A DNA stretch of 64,000 nucleotides, from assembly GCA_900770525.1 (NCBI GenBank), contig CAAHDT010000023.1:66264-130263 (forward strand), in the 5' to 3' direction. This stretch comes from Candidatus Gastranaerophilales bacterium. Lineage in GTDB: Bacteria > Cyanobacteriota > Vampirovibrionia > Gastranaerophilales > Gastranaerophilaceae. Within the stretch, counting starts at the first letter, position 1. Each line of letters begins with the position of its first letter. The position numbers and the translations under genes were made by a program. Positions 43,601 through 51,514 of the stretch are shown here, in pieces. Under the pieces are notes generated by a model that worked only from the letters and a program-made list of their open reading frames with translations, made no database searches and was not told where the DNA came from.

Positions 43601-44158
43601 GACGAAAAACTTGCACGTCAAACCGAGCTAAAGGAAAGAATCGAAGTTTTATCTAAAGAGCGTAAAGAAATTCTTGAACGCATGAACGGATATGAACAAT
43701 TGAAAAAAGAAACATTTATGAAAACTTACAACAACATAAATGAGAATTTCAAGAGCGTATTCCATCAGCTATCAGAAGGTGAAGGAGAATTGAAGCTTGA
43801 AACACCTGATGATCCGCTAAACGGCGGTATGACAATTGAGGCTCAGCCTAGAGATAAAAAACTTCAAAGGCTTGAGAGTATGTCCGGTGGCGAAAAAGCA
43901 TTGACAGCATTGGCATTTGTATTTGCAATTCAGCGATATATGCCATCTCCTTTCTACGCATTTGATGAAGTTGATGCAAGTTTGGATACAATGAACGTTG
44001 AACGTATCGCCCAAATGGTGCAGAACCAGTCAAAAGATACGCAATTTATAGTAGTTAGTCACAGAAAACCTATGATAGAATCGGCTAACAGAACTATTGG
44101 TGTGACTCAAAAAGAGAAGGGTGTAACAAGGGTAACGGGAGTGAAATTAAGAGATTAG
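40664..44158 (+). CDS. smc: Chromosome segregation protein SMC
   Basis: SMC is the ATPase backbone of the bacterial condensin. The 1164-residue protein has an N-terminal Walker A (GPNGSGKSNIIDSVLFALG), then a long coiled coil. The hinge is at about 515-660 (ALEIAFGGRLGHIVVDDEHV), followed by a second coiled coil. At the C-terminus are the signature motif SGGEKALTALAFVFAIQRYM and Walker B with the D-loop (FYAFDEVDASLD). Length and order agree with the family. scpA starts one base after its stop. Confidence 0.98.
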   Translation: MYIKQLEIDNFKSFANKSEIPLLKGFTTVSGPNGSGKSNIIDSVLFALGLANASELRAENLSHFISTYTKRNDAFVKVTFGDVEGGEDLSIARRIRKSTQGYASTYYINDSVTTLTNVHAVLEKYNVTPNSYNVMMQGDVQGITNCTPKNRRKIIDEIAGIADFDRRIEQATNELTDVEQRVERSSLILSEIESMLEQLKEEREVAIKYQKLREEKQGLESQVIKVRFFDIKRNLEKAHENILEFTKKKKQEELKNKDLDEKIQLIRKKYEEISAEVKEKGEAQQIDLKKQQEALKGEIDRKENAMNFADKQIMDNKRTAENARNGIETFKKQIQDIKLNISLKIENAQKIEAEIKQKNTELKKILEDMTGLSSTAEQHIENRNKLRKELEELQDKENLLLKEKYPLESELKSLLEAIETAKLKLEELEEMKSNYTSNFDLKKTLVEQLQTEMQEFKEIQQSTLHDLDTTNNEINDLNYNIRMAYGKLSRLEAQKQVAANSASNMAIDTIMNAKLRGVHAPLMQLGTVDKEYSTALEIAFGGRLGHIVVDDEHVASVAIELLKSSRAGRTTFIPLNKVAKAPTRLALPKDSGVIDFAINLVDFDDEYINAFYYAVGDTIVVEDMECAKRLIGKYRMVTLAGELFEKSGAITGGSVRKSGFSFSQNDDNELEEFKRKVKEMEASLGKLEGKKTSLEQKLQDVRQKYSDCVSEHSKAKVELTNMQQNYENSENLLKEKTDFIAQAEPKVQELNKKLDKLEEKNLEVNDRMLEVKSEIEEIEKLINDKDLKDLKEKTEGVESEIKRLQSNLMATNNDKNDLERRISFNEDLIKTKQDEIEEKEKANVKLEEDKTLFNNEIVELKKKVEVLEEQIAVIQDKLGELLKQRDEISNDINEMEKERHIKSSDIERIAEQIESFKARRRELEPQLDTAKKELEDTGADIAKLEPVEISIDEITSKIQRLDRKMNELGDVNMRALTSYDEKLARQTELKERIEVLSKERKEILERMNGYEQLKKETFMKTYNNINENFKSVFHQLSEGEGELKLETPDDPLNGGMTIEAQPRDKKLQRLESMSGGEKALTALAFVFAIQRYMPSPFYAFDEVDASLDTMNVERIAQMVQNQSKDTQFIVVSHRKPMIESANRTIGVTQKEKGVTRVTGVKLRD

Positions 44159-44159
44159 T

Positions 44160-44975
44160 ATGAGTACAGCAGCTATAAATTATAATATAGATTTGCCGGA
44201 GCTAGAAAAGACTGCCGAGAACGAAGGAATTGGTATCCTTGTTTCTATGGCTAAAGCCGGAAAAATTGACCCTTGGAACATTGATATTATTGATGTTACG
44301 GATAAATTTCTTGCACATTTTTGCTCTATGAAATCTCAGAATTTAAGAATTACCGGCAGAACATACCTTTTTGCATCTGTTTTGCTTAATATGAAGTCAA
44401 AAATTCTTGATGGTATTGACGTTCTTCAGTTTCAAGATGAACCTGAAAACAATTTGGAATTTGACGATGACGGTTTTATTGTTGAGTATCCGGAAGATGA
44501 TATTCCAACGACAAATGCCCAGACAATAGATGACGTTTTGCAGCGCCGTACAAGTGTAAGATTAAATCGTAATCGTGTTGTTACATTGCGTGATTTGATT
44601 AGACAGTTGCAGTTTTATGAAAAATTGGAACAAAAACAATCTTTAAAACAAGCTCATGAAAGAGCTAAAAATAGGGTTCGTTCTTATGCAAGATTTACTC
44701 CTGATGATATTATTAATCTTGCGCACGAAGAATATATTGAAGATTGTGTTCTTAAATTAAAAGATAATTTAGTTCAAATATTTGAGCACCAAGACAAAAT
44801 AGAGTTAAACGAATTGACGCTACTTGGAATGGATAAGATAAGCGCTTATATAGCTTTATTGTTCTTAAGTGCAGAGAGTGACTACGAGTTGGAACAAAAA
44901 GAATTTTATTCTGATTTATACGTTGTGAGAGGAAATGATGGAAGAGCAGACGACTCTGGAGTATCTGAAAGCTAG
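44160..44975 (+). CDS. scpA: Segregation and condensation protein A
   Basis: ScpA is the kleisin that bridges the SMC heads. The 271-residue protein has the N-terminal kleisin pattern GILVSMAKAGKIDPWNIDII, then FLAHFCSMKSQNLRITGRTY, and a C-terminal winged-helix region. It starts one base after the smc stop and overlaps scpB. Confidence 0.95.
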   Translation: MSTAAINYNIDLPELEKTAENEGIGILVSMAKAGKIDPWNIDIIDVTDKFLAHFCSMKSQNLRITGRTYLFASVLLNMKSKILDGIDVLQFQDEPENNLEFDDDGFIVEYPEDDIPTTNAQTIDDVLQRRTSVRLNRNRVVTLRDLIRQLQFYEKLEQKQSLKQAHERAKNRVRSYARFTPDDIINLAHEEYIEDCVLKLKDNLVQIFEHQDKIELNELTLLGMDKISAYIALLFLSAESDYELEQKEFYSDLYVVRGNDGRADDSGVSES

Positions 44976-45477
44976 AATTGAAGCAGTTTTATTTACGACA
45001 GCTCAGGCGCTTTCTATAAAAGATATTGCAGATATTTTAAACGAAGAAGATTTGGAAAAGACAGAAGAAGCCATGTTAGAATTAATTATGGACTATTCTT
45101 CACGCCCTGGGGCTTTGGAAATTGATGATGAAAACGGTTATATTCTTCAAGTCAAAGAAGAGCATATGGATATTGTTGAAAAACTTTGTCCTGTAGAATT
45201 GAAACCGGGAGCATTGAGGACTTTATCTGTTATTGCATTAAAAGAACCTATCAGACAAACTGATTTGAAAGAATTAAGAGGTTCCGGTGCGTATGAACAT
45301 GTTCAAGAATTGTTGGAAAAAGGCTTGATAAGCAGAACTCGTGACAAAAATGGCAGGAGTTACAACCTAAAAACGACTCCAAAATTTGCGGAATATTTTA
45401 AACTGAAAGGCGACACTCGTTCGCTTGCAAAACTCCTTGAAGTGGATAGGGGAATAAAAGAAAGTGTTGAAAGATAA
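44938..45477 (+). CDS. scpB: Segregation and condensation protein B
   Basis: ScpB is the winged-helix partner of the ScpA kleisin. The 179-residue protein has a first winged helix (RIEAVLFTTAQALSIKDIAD) and a second (IALKEPIRQTDLKELRGSG followed by LLEKGLISRTRDKNGR). Two adjacent ATGs (44935, 44938) are possible; I prefer the second for its distance from GAGAGG. It overlaps the end of scpA by 38 bases and the following metalloprotease gene by 14. Confidence 0.95.
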   Translation: MEEQTTLEYLKARIEAVLFTTAQALSIKDIADILNEEDLEKTEEAMLELIMDYSSRPGALEIDDENGYILQVKEEHMDIVEKLCPVELKPGALRTLSVIALKEPIRQTDLKELRGSGAYEHVQELLEKGLISRTRDKNGRSYNLKTTPKFAEYFKLKGDTRSLAKLLEVDRGIKESVER

Positions 45478-46810
45478 AAGAATAGTTTTTTTACTTATTA
45501 TAATCGCAATTTTTACCGTAACAATTGCGTCAAATCTTGTTCCTGAATTTTTTTACAGAAAAGGAATACAAGCTTTTAATCAAGGTAATTATGTTGCAGC
45601 TTCAAAAGATTTGGGATATGCCTTGACTTTATCGCCGAGCAATAGTGATTACCGTTATTATTTTGTCCAAACACTTACCAAATTTAAGCCGTCAGTAAGA
45701 ATTCAAGAAGAAATGTTCAAGTTTATGGAAGACGATATGAAAGATAGCGCTCACATTTCTGCAGGAATTCAGGTTGCTGTATGGCGAAATAATATTAACC
45801 AAATGTATGGGAACAACTATATTGAACAGGCTCCTTTGGATAAAGATATTATCCGTTGGAACCCGAAAACTTTTCCTTTGAAGGTTTATATAAATCTTGC
45901 AGATATATCGTCTGTTCCGGATTATTATAATACAGAAATCATTAGGGCTTTTGGGCAATGGCAAGCTTCATCAGGATTTATAACGTTTAAGTTTATGAAT
46001 TCGCCTGATGCTGCAGATATTGTTGTTAACTTTGCACCGCTACCTACAAGCAGTTGCAAAGAAAACGGTTGTAAGTATGTTGTTGCGCACACAATCCCGA
46101 CAATAAAAAATAATATTTTGAAAAAAATGACCATAACTGTTTACGATAGAGATGCAAACGGTAGTTATTTTTCGGATAAAGAATTATATAATACGATTTT
46201 ACACGAAGTTGGGCATTCGTTGGGTATTATGGGGCACAGTTACAGTACAGATGATTTAATGTATATGTCCAAAGAGGTTAACAAAAATTCGATTTACCTA
46301 AAATATCGTAGTGATTTTCAATATATATCGATTCAGGATATAAGTACGTTGAAACTTTTGTATAACCTTGTTCCAACGATTACTAACACTCCATTGGATG
46401 AGATAAGTACTGATAATTTGATTTATCCGCCGATAATTTTGGGTTCATCTAAACAAATCAGCACCCAAAAATTAAAAGAGGCGCAACAATATGTAAAAGA
46501 AGCACCTAACTTACCTAACGGTTATATTGATATGGCAGTTGCGTACGATGAGCTGGGAAAATTTGACAAGGCGCTTGAAGCGCTTCAAAACGCTTTTAAT
46601 AATGCAAAAACCGATAGTGATAAGTATATTGTTTTGTATAACTATGCGGCAATGTATTTGAATAATGACAAGCCTGAAACAGCTTTAGAATATGCTAAAC
46701 AAGCGCAACAAATTATTAATTCAGAAGAAGTTGCGGATTTAATGAGCAACATTGAGCACGCAATATCAACCAAAAGTGCCCCATTCAAAGGGATTAAGTT
46801 GTTGAAGTAG
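45464..46810 (+). CDS. Matrixin-like zinc metalloprotease with TPR tail
   Basis: This 448-residue protein is membrane-anchored at the N-terminus (IVFLLIIIAIFTVTIAS, about 6-23). A TPR-like helical pair follows. The metzincin zinc motif LHEVGHSLGIMGHS (HExxHxxGxxxH) lies near residue 248, with a Met-turn candidate DDLMYMS shortly after. The last 100 residues form TPRs (NGYIDMAVAYDELGKFDKAL). The GTG start at 45464 overlaps scpB by 14 bases, so it is coupled to the condensin operon, an unexpected neighbour for an extracytoplasmic protease. Substrate unknown. Confidence 0.88.
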   Translation: MLKDKRIVFLLIIIAIFTVTIASNLVPEFFYRKGIQAFNQGNYVAASKDLGYALTLSPSNSDYRYYFVQTLTKFKPSVRIQEEMFKFMEDDMKDSAHISAGIQVAVWRNNINQMYGNNYIEQAPLDKDIIRWNPKTFPLKVYINLADISSVPDYYNTEIIRAFGQWQASSGFITFKFMNSPDAADIVVNFAPLPTSSCKENGCKYVVAHTIPTIKNNILKKMTITVYDRDANGSYFSDKELYNTILHEVGHSLGIMGHSYSTDDLMYMSKEVNKNSIYLKYRSDFQYISIQDISTLKLLYNLVPTITNTPLDEISTDNLIYPPIILGSSKQISTQKLKEAQQYVKEAPNLPNGYIDMAVAYDELGKFDKALEALQNAFNNAKTDSDKYIVLYNYAAMYLNNDKPETALEYAKQAQQIINSEEVADLMSNIEHAISTKSAPFKGIKLLK

Positions 46811-46824
46811 GAAAATCAAAGTAG

Positions 46825-46844
46825 GGTGCGCACACTTGCGCACC
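46825..46844. repeat. Perfect 8-bp stem hairpin, twin of the one after the DGR-like gene
   Basis: GGTGCGCA-CACT-TGCGCACC is a perfect inverted repeat of 8 pairs with a 4-base loop. The same sequence, with one change, lies at 62807-62826, 11 bases past the stop of the variable pilin-like gene. No T run follows on either strand, so it is not a typical terminator. It adjoins copy 2 of the leader repeat. Confidence 0.8.
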
Positions 46845-46848
46845 GGTA

Positions 46849-47010
46849 ATGTTTGCCACTGGAGAAGTTTCACTATTTACCTCTTGTAATTGCTTGATGT
46901 TGGCTGAATGTAAGGTCAACCCCTCACCTAACCTCTGCTCTGCAAGCAGGGTCACACGACTCGTTTCCCGTCGGTTCACTTTGCTTCCCGAAGGGCGAGG
47001 AACGCTTGCT
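46849..47010 (-). repeat. Dispersed leader repeat, copy 2 (orphan)
   Basis: This stretch shares long near-identical blocks with copy 1 (858-1016). On the minus strand it translates in one frame to RVTLLAEQRLGEGLTLHS and KQLQEVNSET. That is the same peptide type that precedes the pilin core in the gene at 62838-63920 (KQLQEPNNVT). No pilin follows here. Instead the hairpin at 46825-46844 comes directly after it. GC-rich compared with its surroundings. Confidence 0.7.
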
Positions 47011-47075
47011 TGTCACTTATTTCTACTTGACTGTGTTATAGATCGTCAAAAGCCTTGCTATTACTACTTATACAA

Positions 47076-47106
47076 ACAAAGGCTGATACGTTGTATCAGC
47101 CTTTGT
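47076..47106 (-). terminator. Intrinsic terminator after pilin-like gene
   Basis: ACAAAGGCTGATAC / GTATCAGCCTTTGT is a perfect 14-pair stem with a 3-base loop. On the minus strand it lies about 30 bases past the stop at 47135 and is followed by TTGTATA. Confidence 0.8.
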
Positions 47107-47134
47107 TAAATTTCGATTAATCACTAATATATGA

Positions 47135-47770
47135 TTACTTACCACCGAACAATACTGTGTTACCAGCTGTTGTCTTAGGTACGATTGTTTGATCATACAT
47201 ATAGATTGGATACATATCTGTAGGGTTTGATACCTTACATTGTGTTCCTGAAGTACCAGAATCACAAGTAACCAATTTGTTAGGGTTCTTAGCACCGTTT
47301 ACGTCCAAGATACCTTGACATTTGTGAGCTTCCGAACAGTTAGCATTTCCTTCAGGGAATGACAATGTAGTACCGTCATTGAAGAAGAACGTATAGTTGG
47401 CAGTTTGTTTACCACCAAATTTAGCATTTCCAGATTCCCAACTATCATTAGCACCACAAGTACTAGCTCCTGTACCACCACAAACTCTAGCTACGTTCAT
47501 TCTGTTGCTGAACAAGTTATACAATGATGCAGATGTACCGTCAGTGTTTTTAGATAAAGTTGCTTGAGACAAATCATAGTCATCCAATGCAACGTTCAAA
47601 ACTACAGCTTGTGACAATACTGACAATACTTTTTTGTAAGCTGTTCTATATTGTGCACCTTGAGTTGAGTTCAACAATGTTGGCATGGTCATAGCGGCTA
47701 CAACACCGATAATACCCAAAGTAATCAATACTTCTGCCAAAGTAAACGCGTTCTTAGTTCCTTTAATCAT
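47135..47770 (-). CDS. Pilin-like protein (type IV pilin/pseudopilin N-terminus)
   Basis: The 211-residue protein starts MIKGTKN and has the processing and helix region AFTLAEVLITLGIIGVVAA, with Ala in place of Gly before the cleavage Phe and Glu at mature position 5. The globular part is Thr/Asn/Gly-rich with about six Cys (VCGGTGASTCGAND, NCSEAHKCQG), likely disulfides. GGAGGATTTGAA precedes the ATG. It is single, with its own terminator. It would be displayed or assembled outside the cell by a type IV pilus or type II-like system not present in this window. Confidence 0.88.
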   Translation of the reverse strand: MIKGTKNAFTLAEVLITLGIIGVVAAMTMPTLLNSTQGAQYRTAYKKVLSVLSQAVVLNVALDDYDLSQATLSKNTDGTSASLYNLFSNRMNVARVCGGTGASTCGANDSWESGNAKFGGKQTANYTFFFNDGTTLSFPEGNANCSEAHKCQGILDVNGAKNPNKLVTCDSGTSGTQCKVSNPTDMYPIYMYDQTIVPKTTAGNTVLFGGK

Positions 47771-47948
47771 TTCAAATCCTCCGTTTAATTAAATGGTTCC
47801 GATAGTAATTATAAGCTATTTGCAAAAATTTGTCAAGATTTTCCGTATAAATGAAGTATATAATTCTTAAGAATTAGTTCTTTAATACCACCTTAAAGAA
47901 ACACTATAGCTCAAAACCCTTATCAATTGTGCGTTTTACACTTCACTA

Positions 47949-47984
47949 AAAAGCCCTCTAAACATTTTGGTTTAGAAGGCTTTT
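47949..47984 (-). terminator. Intrinsic terminator after nadC
   Basis: AAAGCCCTCTAAAC / GTTTAGAAGGCTTT form a 14-pair stem with one mismatch. On the minus strand it is followed by TTTT and lies just after the nadB-nadC operon. Confidence 0.8.
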
Positions 47985-48005
47985 GAAATATTTTTTAATA
48001 TATAT

Positions 48006-48836
48006 CTACATATCCAGCCCTAAATCGAGAGTCGGTGCTTTCGCAACAATTGCAGAAGATGAAATTATATCAACACCGCATTCGGCAATTTTCCTTACAG
48101 TATCAAGTTTAACGTTCCCACTTGCCTCCACAATAGCCTTTTTATCAATTATTAAACATGCCTTAACCATATCATCACATGACATGTTATCAAGCATGAT
48201 TATATCGGCACCAACTTGAACTGCCTCATTAACCTGCGCTAAAGTATCACACTCAACCTCAATTTTATGAGCATGGGAAATATTTTCTCTCAATTTGTTA
48301 ACAGCATTCGTGATTGAGCCCGCAAACTTGATATGATTATCCTTAATCATCGCACAATCAGAAAGATTGAACCTATGCAACGCACCACCACCAGTTTTTA
48401 CGGCATATTTTTCAAACGCTCTAAAATTAGGAGTAGTCTTTCTGGTATCTACAATTTTTGCCGGCAAATCACCAATAGCTTTTTGATACTTATTTGTTTC
48501 AGTTGCAATACCACTCATTCTCTGGATATAGTTAAGCGCAACACGCTCTCCCATAAGCAAATATTTTGCAGGACCTGAAATATCTGCAATTTTATCGCCG
48601 GCTTTTATTTCATCACCGTCTTTAAAATGGAATTTAATATTTATATCATTTGACAAAATCTTGAAAACTTTTTCAAAAACATGAGCACCGCAAAGAATTC
48701 CGTTTTCTCTGGTATCAAGCTTTCCTGATAACATGTCAGTATCATTTGCTAGGTTTTCTGTTGTAATATCACCAAACCCGATATCTTCTTTCAATGCGTT
48801 TTTAATATGTTCTTCAATATAAAAATCACTTAACAA
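48006..48836 (-). CDS. nadC: Nicotinate-nucleotide pyrophosphorylase (carboxylating)
   Basis: NadC converts quinolinate and PRPP to nicotinate mononucleotide. I chose a TTG start at 48836, 9 bases after AAGGAG and overlapping the nadB stop by 11 bases, giving 276 residues; no ATG is suitably placed. Motifs are ALKEDIGFGDITTENL, LMGERVALNYIQRMSGIAT, DTRKTTPNFRAFEKYAVKTG, GGALHRFNLSDCAMIKDNHI and IEVECDTLAQVNEA. The overlap suggests translational coupling with nadB. Confidence 0.95.
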   Translation of the reverse strand: MLSDFYIEEHIKNALKEDIGFGDITTENLANDTDMLSGKLDTRENGILCGAHVFEKVFKILSNDINIKFHFKDGDEIKAGDKIADISGPAKYLLMGERVALNYIQRMSGIATETNKYQKAIGDLPAKIVDTRKTTPNFRAFEKYAVKTGGGALHRFNLSDCAMIKDNHIKFAGSITNAVNKLRENISHAHKIEVECDTLAQVNEAVQVGADIIMLDNMSCDDMVKACLIIDKKAIVEASGNVKLDTVRKIAECGVDIISSSAIVAKAPTLDLGLDM

Positions 48837-50442
48837 AACAAAGTTCTCCTTCTTTTTTGGTAACACAACTATGAACTGACTTTTCGTCCGTTTGCAAGTA
48901 ATCTGTTCTATAGTGAGCCCCTCTTGATTCTTTTCTTTCTAATGCACATTCTGCAATCAATTTTGCAACAGTCAACATATTACGGAACTCGTACTCAGCC
49001 CTGCTCAAACAACAAACTTTTCTTTGGAATTTTGAACTCAATTCATCAAGTTTTTGAATTCCTGTTTTAAGAGATTTTTCATCTCTCAAAATTCCGACAC
49101 ATGTCCACATTATATCTTGAAGTTCTTTCTTCAAATCCCTAACGTCAATTTCGTCAGAGTCAATTTCTTCCGAATACTGCTCAATTGTGTGTTTAATTTT
49201 TTCATCTATTTGTTTTGGAGCATCCAATTTTTCTTTTTTCAAAAAATTTGCAGCTTCGTAAGCGCACACAACACACTCAAGCAGCGAATTACTTGCAAGC
49301 CTGTTTCCGCCATGCAACCCTGTTGAAGCGACTTCCCCTATTGCAAACAAACCGTTTATTGAAGTTTCTCCCTCAATATTGGTTTTAACACCGCCCATAT
49401 AGTAGTGAGCTGCCGGCGCAACAGGAATAAAATCTTTTGTCATATCTATTCCGTTATCCAGACATTTTTTAGATATAGTCGGAAAACGTTTTTTAATTTT
49501 TGCAGAATCAATGCAAGTTGCATTCAAATAAACGCAATCCGTATTATGGATTTTCATTTCATTAAAGTTAGCTCTTGTTACGATATCTCTTGGGGCGAGT
49601 TCTAGTCTTTCGTCATATTTTGACATAAACTGAACACCATCTGCATCAACGAGTTTTGCGCCTTCCCCACGAACAGCTTCGGAAATTAAAAATCTGTTTT
49701 CATCACCATCAATAGCCAATGCTGTCGGGTGGAATTGAACAAATTCCATATCCTGCATAACGGCTCCGGCATTATAAGCTAGTGCAAGTCCATCTCCTGT
49801 TGCACCAATCGGGTTAGTCGTATACTTATACAATTGTCCGATACCTCCGGTTGCCAAAATTACAACCGGTGAATATATTGTTTCATATTCCTTTGTTACA
49901 TCATTGAAAATCAAGACACCTTTGCATTCGGATTTTGAATTTACCAACAAATCGACAGCGACACTTTGTTCATAAACATCGATATTTTTATTTTCTGAAA
50001 CTTTTTTACACAAAGCTTGCTCAATCATCCTGCCGGTTGCATCTCCTCCTGAATGAAGCACTCTGTTTACACTATGCGCCGCCTCTAAAGTGAAAGTAAG
50101 TCCACCATTTTCGTTCCTGTCAAATTCGACTCCAAAATTCAAAAGGTCTTTAATTACCTTGTCAGAATTTTCTGAGATAAATTTAACGGTATTAAATTCA
50201 CTCAAGCCGGCTCCGGCTTTTATGGTGTCACTTATGTGAGAAGAAATTGAATCTTTTTTATTTTCTTTCATTACACCAACCATGCCACCTTGTGCATAAT
50301 TAGAATTACTTTCTCCAAGATTAGACTTTGTAACAAGTACAATTCCGTCAGGCAAATTTGCCTGTTGTTCTACTTTAAGAGAAGCGTAAAGTCCTGAAAT
50401 TCCGCTCCCTATTATAATTGTTGAATATTTTGAATATTTCAT
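48826..50442 (-). CDS. nadB: L-aspartate oxidase
   Basis: NadB oxidises aspartate to iminoaspartate with FAD, the first step of NAD synthesis from aspartate. The 538-residue protein has the FAD Rossmann motif IIIGSGISGLYASLKVEQQ, SNYAQGGMVGVM, VILATGGIGQLYKYTTNP and AAHYYMGGVKTNIEGETSIN. Also visible is GLFAIGEVASTGLHGGNRLA. Length matches the family. It heads the nadB-nadC operon; nadA is not in the window. Confidence 0.96.
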   Translation of the reverse strand: MKYSKYSTIIIGSGISGLYASLKVEQQANLPDGIVLVTKSNLGESNSNYAQGGMVGVMKENKKDSISSHISDTIKAGAGLSEFNTVKFISENSDKVIKDLLNFGVEFDRNENGGLTFTLEAAHSVNRVLHSGGDATGRMIEQALCKKVSENKNIDVYEQSVAVDLLVNSKSECKGVLIFNDVTKEYETIYSPVVILATGGIGQLYKYTTNPIGATGDGLALAYNAGAVMQDMEFVQFHPTALAIDGDENRFLISEAVRGEGAKLVDADGVQFMSKYDERLELAPRDIVTRANFNEMKIHNTDCVYLNATCIDSAKIKKRFPTISKKCLDNGIDMTKDFIPVAPAAHYYMGGVKTNIEGETSINGLFAIGEVASTGLHGGNRLASNSLLECVVCAYEAANFLKKEKLDAPKQIDEKIKHTIEQYSEEIDSDEIDVRDLKKELQDIMWTCVGILRDEKSLKTGIQKLDELSSKFQRKVCCLSRAEYEFRNMLTVAKLIAECALERKESRGAHYRTDYLQTDEKSVHSCVTKKEGELCFVK

Positions 50443-50633
50443 CTTAAGCCTCTGATTTACTACTGTTAATTACATATTAAACCAAAAATAAATAAAATTA
50501 CCAGTAGACAAAATTAAGTTTTTATTAAGTTCAAATCTTGTGACAGATATAAATTTAGCCAGAAGGGTAATAGACTAAGTACATTGTTTTCTATTAAATT
50601 AGTAATGTCGATAAAACAAAGAGGGGGTTATAC

Positions 50634-51326
50634 ATGTTAAAAACTAAAGAAACTGCAAGCGAAAAGAAGGTTATAACTATTGCTATAATTGAAGATTTTA
50701 AACTTACGAGAGTAGGACTAAGATGTGCACTAAACGCCAATGAAGATATAAACGTTGTCGCAGAAGCAGAAGATGCAACAGAAGGTTTAAAACAAATTGA
50801 AAGATTAAAACCTGATGTTATCCTTATGGATTTAGGACTTCCAGGAATGAACGGTATTGAAGCTACCATAAAAGTTAAAGAAATACTTCCTCAAACAAAA
50901 ATCATAGCTTTAACCTCTCACGATAGAGAAGAAGAAGTTGTCGCAGCCCTAAGTTCAGGGGCAAGTGCATATTGTCTAAAAGACATTGATCCAAACAAAC
51001 TTGCTGATGTTGTCAGAGATGTTGCAGAAGGTGTTTGTTGGATTGACCCAATGGTTGCTCAAATGGCATTAAATTCTTTCCCTAAAGTTGAAAATATCGG
51101 ATTTCTTTCCGGAAAATCCCAATCAGAAGGTCGTGTTCCACTTACAGAAAGAGAGTTCGAAGTATTAAAACACCTTGTTAGCGGAAAAAGCAACACTGAA
51201 ATAGCCAAAGAACTTATTGTAAGTGTCCATACCGCAAAAGCTCACGTTTGTTCTATTCTACAAAAAATGTGTGTAAATGATAGAGTTCAAGCCGCCGTTA
51301 AGGCAGTAAAAGAAGGTATGGTATAA
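50634..51326 (+). CDS. NarL/FixJ-type response regulator
   Basis: The 230-residue regulator has a receiver domain with phospho-acceptor Asp near residue 66 (VILMDLGLPGMNG) and switch Lys in YCLKDIDPNKL. The C-terminal LuxR-type HTH shows LTEREFEVLKHLVSGKSNTE and HTAKAHVCSILQKM. It has a strong ribosome site, AGAGGGGG. No kinase is adjacent, so its partner is elsewhere; the hybrid kinase at 5.6 kb is one candidate, by architecture only. Confidence 0.92.
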   Translation: MLKTKETASEKKVITIAIIEDFKLTRVGLRCALNANEDINVVAEAEDATEGLKQIERLKPDVILMDLGLPGMNGIEATIKVKEILPQTKIIALTSHDREEEVVAALSSGASAYCLKDIDPNKLADVVRDVAEGVCWIDPMVAQMALNSFPKVENIGFLSGKSQSEGRVPLTEREFEVLKHLVSGKSNTEIAKELIVSVHTAKAHVCSILQKMCVNDRVQAAVKAVKEGMV

Positions 51327-51450
51327 ACAAGCCCGAGCTAAACAGCCTCAATTTATTCCGTCCGTACGTAAATCCGCTTAAAGATGCTAGCGTTTTTATC
51401 GGCTATAACGCATTCATTGTGGTCGCGAGTTTATCTTTTCGCAATCCTTC

Positions 51451-51479
51451 TTGACTAGAATATACGCCTTTAGTAAAAT
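51451..51479 (+). promoter_or_regulatory. Sigma70-type promoter for glmU
   Basis: TTGACT (51451-51456), 17-base spacer, TAAAAT (51474-51479). It lies 35 bases upstream of the glmU ATG. Confidence 0.65.
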
Positions 51480-51514
51480 CTGAGTATAGTTTAGATTTTA
51501 TGAGAGGAGTAATT

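Noticed and set aside
46794..46979. Open frame of 61 codons on the minus strand
   Set aside because: It is the translation of dispersed repeat copy 2 and runs into the 3' end of the metalloprotease gene; no ribosome site.
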